A program made the translations under genes and the position numbers. A stretch of DNA of 64,000 nt from Paramecium tetraurelia. Lineage: Eukaryota; Ciliophora; Oligohymenophorea; Peniculida; Parameciidae. The notes below the pieces were generated by a model. That model saw only the letters and a program-made list of their open reading frames with translations. It was not told the DNA's origin and searched no databases. Below, one piece after another: positions 13,353 to 22,773 of this stretch; position 1 is the first letter of the stretch; the number at the start of each line of letters is the position of its first letter. The stretch covers positions 248,001 to 312,000 of the forward strand of contig NW_001799255.1 in the NCBI RefSeq assembly GCF_000165425.1, given 5' to 3'.

Positions 13353-16300
13353 TCTTATTATTGTTATTGTTGTTGTTGTTGTTATTATTATTACTATTCT
13401 TATTATTGTTATTGTTGTTGTTATTATTATTACTATTGTGATTGTTATTATTACTATGACGATTGGGATGCTTATTATTATTACTGTTATTATTACTATT
13501 ATTATTGTTATTATTACTATTACTATTACTACTACTATTATTATTATTATTACTATTAATCCTTATTTTCTTATTAACTTTATGTACCTTGTTTTTCAAT
13601 TTATTATTTTTCATCAGAAGTTGGATTAGTATCTTTTTGCTCACCTGAACTTGATTTATCTTAATCTTACTCATTTTCAGGTAAATCAGTAACATAATCC
13701 AAAAGATCACTCCAATTTGATATCATCAAAGATCGTTATTATTAAGGTTTTAAAATTATATCAGACTATCTAAACACTTTATCAATTGGATCATATTCAT
13801 AATATATAATTCTATCATCTAATTCTTCATAAAAGGTATCCTATTGATATTAATCTTCCACAGAATTATCTTCTTCGTTATTAATATCTGAAATATTCAA
13901 ATCAATAGAAGTATCACCGATGGCATTAAAGTTTAGTTTTTTTTATGTAGATGATTTAGTTGTGGAGGAGACTAAAGTTTCCTTGCCGTCTTCTGTTACT
14001 TCAAATGTTTCCTCAGTTTCTTCCCAATATTCTTCTCCATCCCCATTTCCTCCTTATTTAGATTTTACCTTTTTTTTTTATTATCCTGCTTTTTTATTTA
14101 CGGCCTTCAATTTCGATCCAGGCTTAGTTGATTTTTTCTATGTATTTTTTGAACTCTTTGCAAGCTTTGCAGACCTCTTTTTATATTTTTTGACAGCCTT
14201 TTTCATAATTTTCTTAATTATTTTTTTACCTCCTTTGCCATCATCAACCTCTTCATCCACTTCTACATCAATTTCTTCAGGCTCTTCCCCTTCTTATTCT
14301 TAAGAATTTTATACTTGTTAGCCTACTCTACCATCAACTGATGAACCAACTCCTTCTGTTTTTATAACCTCTCCTTCAACAGCAGGTTCATCATCATCAG
14401 GAGGAATTTCTGGAATAGGTTATTTTTCTTCAACTTTAGGCTTTTCAACTTCTGGTTCTTTTTTTGGTTTTTCCTCCTCTTCGTCTTTTTGTTCTTCTTC
14501 AGGTTTTGCTTCTTCTTTTTCTGTTTCCTCAGGAGCTTCTTAAACTTCAGGCTCAGGTTATTCTGGTACCTCTTCTTCTTCATAATTGATTGGAGTATCA
14601 TCTTCCTCTCCTTATGGACATTCATCTTCATCATAAGCATTTGGTGAGCCAGATCCAAAACCTACATCTTCAATTATCTTCTCTGGTTTGTCTTCCTTAT
14701 AATTTGGATTACCCTGGAATGGTTCTTCGTAAACTCCAGCATGGGAATTTTAATTTCCTGCAGAATTAACTGTAACATGTTAATTGTTCTAACTATGAGT
14801 TGGTTTTGCTGAAGATTCATCAGCTGAAGAAGCATCTTTATAGTTAGGATTGGATTAAAATGGTTTATCTTAGTTTGCCGATTATTGATGAGAAGTTTAT
14901 TTATCATGAATTGGATTAGATGATTCAGGTTGATCATATTTGCCAGGAGGCAATCTTGTGGAAGTTGATTTGCTTTCATCATGTATAAGATTTCCTTATA
15001 ACTTGTTTTCTTGATTTGCTGTTTATTAATGTGCTGTTTAATGATCATGAAGGGGATCAGAAGATTCTGATTAATCTGACTTTCCTGGTGGCAATCTAGT
15101 TGATTATTGTTTATTTTCCTTTTGATTTCCTTCATAATTTGGATTTGATTAGAATGGCTTATCTTGATTAGCAGCTTATTAATGAACTGATTATGTATCA
15201 TGCTAAGGATTAGAGGATTCTGGTTAATCTGATCTTCCTGGTGGCAATCTAGTTGATTATTGTTTATTTTCCTTTTAACTTCCTTCATAATTTGGATTGG
15301 ATTAAAATGGCTCATCTTAATTGGCAGCTTATTAATGAACTGATTATGTATCATGCTTAGGATCAGAAGATTCTGGCTAATCTGATCTGCCTGGTGGTAG
15401 TCTAGTAGATTATTATTTATTTTCTTTTTAACTTCCCTCATAATTTGGATTTGCTTAGAATGGCTAATCCTAATTGGCTGATTATTAATGAACTGACTAT
15501 GTATCATATTTAGGATCAGAAGATTCTAGTTAATCATATCTTCCTGGTGGTAATCTAGTTGATTGTTATTTATTTTTCTTTTGATTTCCTTCATAATTTG
15601 GATTTGATTAGAATGGCTTGTCTTGATTAGCAGCTTATTAATGAACTGATTATGTATCATGCTAAGGATTAGAAGATTCTGGTTAATCTGATCTGCCTGG
15701 TGGTAGTCTAGTAGACTATTATTTATTTTCCTTTTAACTTCCTTCATAATTTGGATTGGATTAAAATGGCTCATCTTAATTGGCAGCTTATTAATGAACT
15801 GATTATGTATCATATTTAGGATCAGAGGATTCTGGCTAATCAGATCTTCCTGGTGGCAATCTAGTTGATTATTGTTTATTTTCCTTTTGATTTCCTTCAT
15901 AATTTGGGTTGGATTAGAATGGTTTGTCTTGATTAGCAGCTTATTAATGAACAGATTATGTATCATGCTAAGGATTAGAGGATTCTGGCTAGTCTGATCT
16001 ACCTGGTGGCAATCTTGTCGACTATTATTTATTTTCCTTTTGACCTCCTTCATAATTTGGATTTGATTAAAATGGTTTGTCTTGATTAGCTGCTTATTAA
16101 TGAACTGATTGTGTATCATTCTCAGGATCAGAGGATTCTGGTTAATCTGATTTTCCTGGTGGCAATCTTGTCGATCCTTAATATTCTTTGTCATAAGACC
16201 ACCCACATTTATTTTTTTAATTTTTTAGTTGTTAAACTTTTTCTTAAAGTTCAGCGCTGCTTGAATAGCCTTAACATTCATTTAAGTAGATGTTTATTTA

Positions 16301-16834
16301 TTTTTCCATGATCTATAATTGGCCCACTATTTAGTCTCCCATCAAACTTTTTTCTTAAACATTTGTTAATGATGATAGTTTTTTCATCTATTGTAAGACA
16401 TCATCAATGTTAAATTAAGCCCATTGATTCTTTATTTCAGCCATTGAAATCTCTCTTATTGAAGCTGAAAGACTCTACGTTATTTAGATAAACATTTCTA
16501 CTTAAGTTAAATTAATGTACCTTATTATGCAGCATCTATATATTTAGCTTTATCTACTAATTTAATTATTTATTCAATAATTGTTAAATCCTTCATTAGT
16601 TGTGGCTTCCTATCAATAATATCTGACCATTTTGATAGTTCCATTATAATAAAGTCATAAAATTTCGGATCCATTTCACATGTGAACCGATTTGGACTCA
16701 GATGTATTGCTTCTTAGAATTTTAACTCTATTCTTGTTAGTTAAAAGAATACCTCTTCCTAAAGAAATCTAATTATCCAAATCAGAAGAGCTTGCGAAGA
16801 CAATAAGTAGCAAGACTAATGAAAATTTATTCAT
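6384..16834 (-). CDS. Giant secreted multidomain protein (51-aa repeats, polyQ, lectin-like units)
   Basis: The ATG at 16832-16834 opens a hydrophobic signal peptide (MNKFSLVLLLIVFASSS). Introns at 16728-16752, 16498-16520 and 6579-6601 give about 3459 aa ending at TGA 6384-6386; more introns inside cannot be excluded. Order: signal peptide; helical N-terminal region; nine or so 51-aa repeats (about residues 200-620) with STRLPPGRSDQPESSDP; a charged Lys/Glu-rich segment; a glutamine tract (about 1075-1180); then about ten units of about 210 aa, each with GYGFWLR-like, GDRxLxVF and WTYVYFGY motifs, resembling LamG/concanavalin-like jelly-rolls. The C-terminus is charged, with no obvious anchor. 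It is probably an extracellular, granule or surface-coat protein; a carbohydrate-binding role is inferred from the fold only. I know no named homologue. Confidence 0.85.
6600..12740 (-). repeat. About ten diverged LamG/ConA-like units in tandem
   Basis: The aromatic motif W-T/S-Y-V/I-Y recurs on the minus strand near 12460, 11805, 11125, 10523, 9870, 9260, 8640, 7985, 7380 and 6750, a spacing of 600-680 bp (about 210 aa). Each unit also has an upstream GDR motif in a strand-like context (GDRVLSAFLTLGNYEFSTYD in one). Copies are well diverged, so the array is old, unlike the near-identical 51-aa repeats of the same gene. Confidence 0.75.
13244..13560 (-). repeat. Polyglutamine tract encoded by TAA/TAG/CAA
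   Basis: On the minus strand in the gene's own frame this stretch is a run of TAA with scattered TAG, CAA and one CAG, interrupted by a few Ser, Glu, Ala and Asp codons. It specifies about 100 residues that are mostly Gln. The frame is fixed by flanking sequence: DLLDYVTDLPENEQDQD upstream and the continuous lectin-like region downstream. In the standard code it would appear as poly-Asn or poly-Ile in the other frames. Confidence 0.85.
13600..14930 (-). other. Charged low-complexity segment of the giant protein
   Basis: Between the 51-aa repeats and the glutamine tract the giant protein is strongly charged: a Glu-rich stretch with EEPEEIDVEVDEEVDDGKGG, then a Lys-rich stretch (KKIIKKIMKKAVKKYKKR), then acidic Tyr/Asp-rich sequence. 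No folded domain is visible. The alternation of acid and base blocks suggests a disordered, possibly self-associating linker. Confidence 0.6.
14930..16190 (-). repeat. Tandem 153-bp (51-aa) repeats
   Basis: The segment encoding STRLPPGRSDQPESSDP recurs near 16157, 16005, 15853, 15701, 15546, 15392, 15240, 15089 and, more diverged, 14945. The period of about 153 bp keeps frame. Each unit continues with DTQSVHQQAANQDKPFQSNP then NYEG and a Lys/Gln-rich joint. Units differ by only a few codons, which points to recent expansion or gene conversion. Composition (polar, no Cys, regular Pro) suggests an extended disordered or solenoid spacer. Confidence 0.85.
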
Positions 16835-17223
16835 AATAAATATTATAATCCGTTTTTATTTATAATTGAAATACTTGCTTAATACCTATTGTGAAAATAA
16901 GCTTCATGCCATATTTTATAATCATGTTTTGCAGAAAAAAAAGAATTGCGAATCAATATTACCATGCTAGAAAAGGCTTTAAGCTATATAGATGTTTATT
17001 AATTTAGTAAAATTTAGAATACAATTTTTATAGGACTTAGATCTACATATCGATCCAAAATACTCATAAGTAGTAAGACTAAACAACTTATTTAAGGTTC
17101 TGACAATATTTATTAGATTTAGAATTCTCTATCTAATTAGTATTATATTACTTAAAATTAGAAAAATAGAAAATTTAATAAAAAATTCTACAATTTTTAT
17201 TAAGGTTTTCTCCTTAACTTATT

Positions 17224-18270
17224 ATGGAAGCTTAAAATATTGGAGATGATAAAATGGTGAAGGCTTTGTTGGCTTTAGAACTGTTATCCCTTATCTATAT
17301 AAGGCAATTAATTTTTCTATCTTCTATTTATAATTATCTGACATAGTTTATTAAAGGATGTGTAGATTTCTAGAAAATCTGTTTTTGGTTGATTAAAACG
17401 AAAATCAGTTTCGAGCAATACAATTTTTGAATCAATGGCAAATTTTTATGAAGATTTATACATGGTTCCCTCTTTTACTATTTGTGATGTAATTATTGTT
17501 TTCCCTCAAAGTCAATATCAAATTACTAGATACCATAGAATTAATTAAAAGTTAATTAATTGTTGCTCTTAATAGGCTAAGCCTTTAGCCACACTCAAAT
17601 TCTTTTAATCTATTGCTCCCCTTTCTTTGATATTAGCTCCTATTTTCAAATAATAAAGGTTGTAATTATAAAATGATAATTGTTGATATTTAACAATTAG
17701 GATAAGAGCAATTGCACAATTAAATGTTTACTTTTTTAAGTTTCTCTTGATGGTGTTTTTGTCTTTTGTATTGGGAGTTTATTTTGAATTCTTTTCGGAT
17801 GTGGTTATAAATCAACTTTAAAAAATTAAGTGTTTATTTTATTTCATTTAATTAATTAATGTAACTAAAGAAATTCTTTCTTACTTCTGCACTTGGCTTA
17901 CATAATTTATATGAATGCTAAGATACTCTTGAGAATAAATTAATTGACAAAGAAATAATTTAATATTTTAACGAAAATGGGTAATTTTATAATTAAATTT
18001 AATGATTGAGAAATCTATCCAAGAAAATTGAATAAACCATGGTTTGAATATGATTCACATCGAATCAATTATTGATAACGGCTTATTTGATATAGCTTTA
18101 AAATTATGTGTTTTGAAAAATAAATTTTAATTAACTTTAAAACTTATTCGGTTATCAGATATCAAATTTAAAGAAATTCTCAGTTTATTGAGAAAAGTCG
18201 TTAAGAGCTCGTTTCTTTAAGAGTAATCTATTGAGAGGTTTGCGAAAATATTGATGAAATTAATTTGAAT
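17224..18270 (+). CDS. Unresolved possible membrane-protein gene
   Basis: ATG at 17224 followed by a putative 21-nt intron (GTTATCCC...ATAAG) gives a hydrophobic reading with YTWFPLLLFVMQLLFSLKV. A later segment (about 18045-18270) reads as helical sequence, for example LFDIALKLCVLKNKF and LSLLRKVVKSSFLQEQS. The parts are in different frames and I could not find splice joins that link them without TGA. It may be a decayed gene or chance ORFs in AT-rich DNA, where TGA is expected only about once per 60 codons. Confidence 0.22.
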
Positions 18271-18638
18271 GAAATACTGAAAAAGAGCTGCCTTTGAAAC
18301 ATATGATTTAGTGAATTTTTAATAATTTTATAAATTATTATTTATCACAAATGAGCAAGACTTATAATATTTTATATTAAGATAAGCTTCTCAATAAAAA
18401 ATAGTGTAAATTAATTATCCTATAAGATTATGAATTATTACTTAGGATAGAAATATAAAAGTAAATATTTTAATAAATTGACTTGTTTTTGAAATAAAAT
18501 TTTATTCAAATTTTTGAATAGATTGCTTGAGCTTTTCAAAAAGTTCATCTTTAAAGGCTTTTTTATTAATAGCCAATTTGAATATATGATAGTCGTTTTG
18601 TTAATATAATTTCTCTCTATTTTTCCATTATTATTTTA

Positions 18639-19738
18639 ATGAAAATAGTGTTGCTTATAGTATTAATTACTATTACATACACTGCCAAAGTAACTGTTGA
18701 AATCACAACTTATTTGAAAAAGCGTACCATTAGAAGTCACACTTTTATTTGGTCTAACTTCACTTAATGTTTTAAGGACCAGTACAAGAATAGGTGGATT
18801 CTATTAATGAACATAACAATGATTTATAAGATGATGTAAATGAATTAGAATTGAACCTTAAGGAAAATAATTGCACGCAGAACATCAGTTATCGGACTTG
18901 AATAAGATATTAAGATGCAAATATTTGTTAAGACAATAAATAAAAATTAAGACATAAACACGCATAAAGTACTTTGAACAACTTAGATTACTCGGGAAGA
19001 GAATAACTTAATGATAGAATATATTAAAACTCAAGAGTACTAAGAGTCAAATAAAATCTATGATAATCGGTTTCTAAAATACAATAAGAACAAGAATTTA
19101 AGTTGTAAAAATAATTATTACAACAGCTGTAGAAAATTATCTTATTCTTCATTATCGCTTTCAATCTACTCATTTTCTAAATCAGGTGATCAAAATTCAT
19201 TGAAAAATAATGATCATAGCTTAAATCTATCTATGCTATTATGATCAAAGCTCTAACTAATTTGATTTTCAAGTAAAATTCTCTGATTAAGTAATCTTAT
19301 GCTAAATTGTCGGTGCTAATAATGATTTCACGAAAGCAATAATAATTCAATAAAGCTAGATGCTAATGTTTAAGCTGATCATTAAGAGTAATCTTGAATA
19401 ATTAGATGCTAAATTTGCTGAATTCAATAGATAACACAATAAATTTAATGTTGACTTGACTGTATAGAGTGAGACTTTAATAAGACCTAAATGAAATAAG
19501 AAGGACAGATTAATTAAGTTAATTTAGAGACGATATAGAAGTTGATGAAAACTATAGACAGCAAAACTTGAATTAGAAAATATAATATATACAGAAAAGC
19601 CATATCCACAATATTTTAAAGAATGCACTCACTAGAGGGATTAGAATTAAAGAATAAACTTTAGCTGTATTCAAAAGCGACGATCTTACCAATACCCATT
19701 AGTCACATATATTTTTACATATCTTATCTTAAAATAAA
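18639..19738 (+). CDS. Unresolved possible multi-exon gene
   Basis: A start with MKIVLLIVLITITYTAKVT resembles a signal peptide. Downstream, short coding-like stretches lie in changing frames, among them VDSINEHNNDLQDDVNELEL, ITREENNLMIEYIKTQEYQE (joined by a plausible 18-nt intron at about 18970-18987) and LSQFRDDIEVDENYRQQNLN. Some GT...AG joins work, others do not, so no full model is offered. No family is recognised. Confidence 0.22.
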
Positions 19739-19780
19739 TTCTTTTTTAGTTGAACATACCTAACTATATAAAGTTGATAA

Positions 19781-20015
19781 TCATAGTTTTGAATTAATTT
19801 TGATGACTTTACAGCTCTACACTGTTAGCTTATTTCGATGTTTCTCTTAAACAGGACTCAATTCTAAATCTGATAAAGGTTCTACTGGACTATCCTTGGG
19901 GCTATCCTGTTTAAAAATATTATTACTGAATTCGAGGTGAATCTGGCTCTTTATTATAATAGTTTAAGTATTCTTAATAAGTCATGGCCGATTGTTGCCT
20001 TAATCTAATATCCAT
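19781..20015 (-). CDS. Small hypothetical protein, 69 aa
   Basis: ATG at 20013-20015, one 25-nt intron (GTAATA...GATAG on the minus strand, about 19899-19923) and TGA at 19781-19783 give 69 aa starting MDIRLRQQSAMTYQEYLNYY, then a Ser/Pro/Asp-rich stretch (SPVEPLSDLELSPVQEKHR) and a basic end. The Ser-Pro pairs could be phosphorylation sites. Only composition and a clean splice support it. Confidence 0.4.
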
Positions 20016-20211
20016 ATTTCGTTTTTTATTAATAATTATGAACTTTTTATAATGAATGCTATTAAATATTCTAAACCTGTAGTACTATTATAATATTAAA
20101 GATTTAATTGATAATTTGAATTCACAACTACTTAATCACTTTATTTGATTTGAATACTACTTCTAAAGAGTATATAATTTAAGAATAATTTATGAAATAT
20201 AAGTTCTATAT

Positions 20212-20385
20212 ATGAATAAATAGAAATCAATTGAGCCATTCGAAAATTTGATCAAAGTTATTGATCTGGCTTCAATAACCGCTATTATATTTAAAAAATG
20301 CTAATTTAAACTAACATAAATCATATCCAAATTTTGCAAAGAGCACTTAGATTAAATACGCACAATAAGGCAAACCAACAAATGA
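20212..20385 (+). CDS. Small ORF, 57 aa
   Basis: An uninterrupted frame beginning MNKQKSIEPFENLIKVIDLA and ending at TGA 20383-20385 is basic and helical in character. It sits 258 bp before the next clear gene. Chance occurrence is quite possible. Confidence 0.28.
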
Positions 20386-20642
20386 TTACAATTGATTCTT
20401 GCTTTAGTTTATTAGAAGAACAGTATTGAATTAATTTGCTAGAGATTTTTGAATAAATAAATATATTTTTATTAATTTTTTAGGAAATAAAATATAATAT
20501 TATTTTATATATTCTCACAATAAAATTTATGAATTGTTTTGCTTAAATATAATTTTAGTATAAACAATCAAGACAAAAGGCCATGTGTGTAAAGGCTATA
20601 CAGATAATGATATCATAAATCAAATAAAAATATTAATAAATT

Positions 20643-21483
20643 ATGATTTAAAAAATTGATCAATTCTTGATTGAATTATAAGAAGAGACAAGTAATAATA
20701 TTACTCTAGGCAACGCTCTTATTCTATTTCGGAAAGGTGCTCATTCAAATTCTCATTTTGAATAAGCGGAATGCTACACTAAGACCATCATTCTACTAAA
20801 TTCATTGGGAAAGGTGAGCAAGAACATAGAAAAATTTATTGAAAAATGTTAGCAATGTTTGGATTTATGCTAATTGAATCCTTATCGATTGAACGATTGC
20901 AAGCCGGCACTCAACGAGTCTCTTGAACAAATTCATCACATTGATAAGTTAGAAGAGAAGGTGATTATCATACAATATAATAGGTGAGTTTTCTAATTAA
21001 AAGATGGAATGTTTTGCTTGTAAAAGGGGGACTCATTACCTAATATGTAATGTTTAAGCCCAAAATATTTAATTCAGAACCTGAGCATAAATATAAGGCA
21101 GCTCTATTCAAAAATGCTGTTGCTGCAATCGATAAAGTGTGTCATATTTATATCTATAGATGACTGTGTTATATAGATTTACACCTGAGGCAGAAATAGC
21201 ATCGTTATCTTTGGAGCTAAAGGAATAGTTCATGGTGGTATACAAGGATTACTTAAAGCAAAAAAGCAAGGCGAATGATGATTTATTGTACTGGCTCTAG
21301 ATGTTTTTTAAGAGTGCGTCTTCTTTAAATGAATTAATAATAGAAAGAAGCTCGAGGATTGATAAACAAACAAAATTATAGATTTATACTTATTTACAAA
21401 AATTAATGGAAATATGTTTATTAGAAATTATATAATAAATTAAGAATAATCTTAAAAAGATAAAAGTATCTCAGATATCATGA
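20643..21483 (+). CDS. Hypothetical alpha-helical protein, 265 aa
   Basis: Introns at 20984-21003 (20 nt) and 21137-21159 (23 nt) give an intact 265-aa frame. The N-terminal 100 residues look like a helical repeat domain (MIQKIDQFLIELQEETSNN, FEQAECYTKTIILLNSLG), reminiscent of TPR or MIT hairpins, with several Cys (CQQCLDLCQLNP). The middle contains RFTPEAEIASLSLELKEQF and the C-terminus is helical and basic. No catalytic motif is visible and I do not recognise the family. Confidence 0.75.
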
Positions 21484-21744
21484 ATATATAATTGATTATA
21501 AAGATATATAGATAAATTTTAAATGCATGATTAGATCATTCTCAAAATCTGAAATCACCAAAACCAAATATAACTAATCGGTTTTTATACATTGAATTAG
21601 GATATTATACAATTTTTATATTATTTTTTAATATTTCATATTATATCATTATTATACAAAATTGCTCGTGTAAAATTTGCGTATTATTTTTATCATCATA
21701 ACCAACCAAAATAAATCCTTTGTAATTAATAATAAATAGTAAAT

Positions 21745-22715
21745 ATGATCCGATTATAAGTCCATTATAAGACTGAATTTGGTCAGGCCTTGTATGTTTC
21801 TGGTAAATCGAAATATATGGGACAATGGAATCCAGAACAAGCAATTCGAATGACTTGGACTCAGGTATATATTTTTTTCATATTTAGAACGATATTTGGA
21901 CGGTTGAAGTTGCTTATCATATGATGGAATATAAATATTTTATTTCCCAGTATGATAAAGTTTAAAAAATATAATGGGAATCAGGGCCTAACAGAGTTAC
22001 TAATAAGAATTCAAATGACGTGTGGAACCACAGAAAAATATGTTTTCAATGTGTAAACCCACAGAATTTCGATATTTACATTTCTGGGTCCTCGATTTCA
22101 ATGGGTCAATTTTAAAGAAGAGTTCGAATGAAAAATAAGGATGGAATATCATAATCAAAATTTCTTACCAACATTAATGACTCTTAAATTCAATATTAAT
22201 ACCACATCATAACCAAGAGTGAGTTTTCTAGTCCAGTTTATAAAGCTGATTTAAATTGTCAATGTAAACAGTAGCAATATCTAATTTTAGTATAATACCA
22301 TAAAGATGCTCTACTCATTTTCTCTGACGGACTTGCTAAACTAAAACAGATGGTATTTTAGCTAAATAAAAATATCTGTTATGGTTATGTCCCTTTGGAA
22401 TTGGAAGATTATTAAGCTTTAAAAAAAGCGAACTTAAAAACTATTATTGAATTTTGTAATATGAGAGAATAGAGTCTACTTGAATAGCAAACAAAATATG
22501 AAGACATAGTGCATTTGGTAGTCAATCTCTATCATTTCAAATAAGAAAACTTCACAAAGAGGTTACTCTAACTGATTCAAGTTTTAATTCAAAAATATTA
22601 AGTAAATAATTAAATTTATAATTACTAGTTACTTTATATTTGCAATAACTCTCTCACTCATTTAAGAAAGTATCTATCTGCCTATGAGAAGCTCTCTTTC
22701 AGTCCTTAAAAATGA
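21745..22715 (+). CDS. Starch-binding CBM20-domain protein
   Basis: One 23-nt intron (21865-21887) gives 315 aa. The N-terminus shows the CBM20 pattern: FGQALYVSGKSKYMGQWNPE, then AIRMTWTQNDIWTVEVAY, EYKYFI and WESGPNRV, matching the family's GxxLxVxGsxxxLGxWdp, the strand before the second Trp, and the W..G.NR motif. Residues about 110-190 look like a second, more diverged module (VNPQNFDIYISGSSISMGQF). The rest is helical without a catalytic domain. There is no signal peptide, so it should act in the cytosol, perhaps at the storage polyglucan (glycogen or amylopectin-like) granule; that role is inferred. It lies about 60 bp from, and convergent with, the SET-domain gene. Confidence 0.82.
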
Positions 22716-22773
22716 AGGAATAATTAATTTTAATGATATTACTTTAAATAATCACAAAAATTATAAATCATTT

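Noticed and set aside
13058-13710. Long poly-Asn, poly-Ile and poly-Leu open frames on both strands
   Set aside because: They are alternative-frame shadows of the TAA/TAG glutamine tract; the Gln frame is the one continuous with the flanking protein on both sides.
14362-16206. Lys/Gln/Asn-rich minus-strand ORFs visible in the standard code
   Set aside because: They are out of frame with the signal peptide and lectin-like region; the correct ciliate-code frame gives the regular 51-aa repeat.
18915-18935. MQIFVKT, identical to the start of ubiquitin
   Set aside because: The following residues (INKNQDINTHKV) do not match ubiquitin, and no Gly-Gly end is found; seven residues can match by chance.
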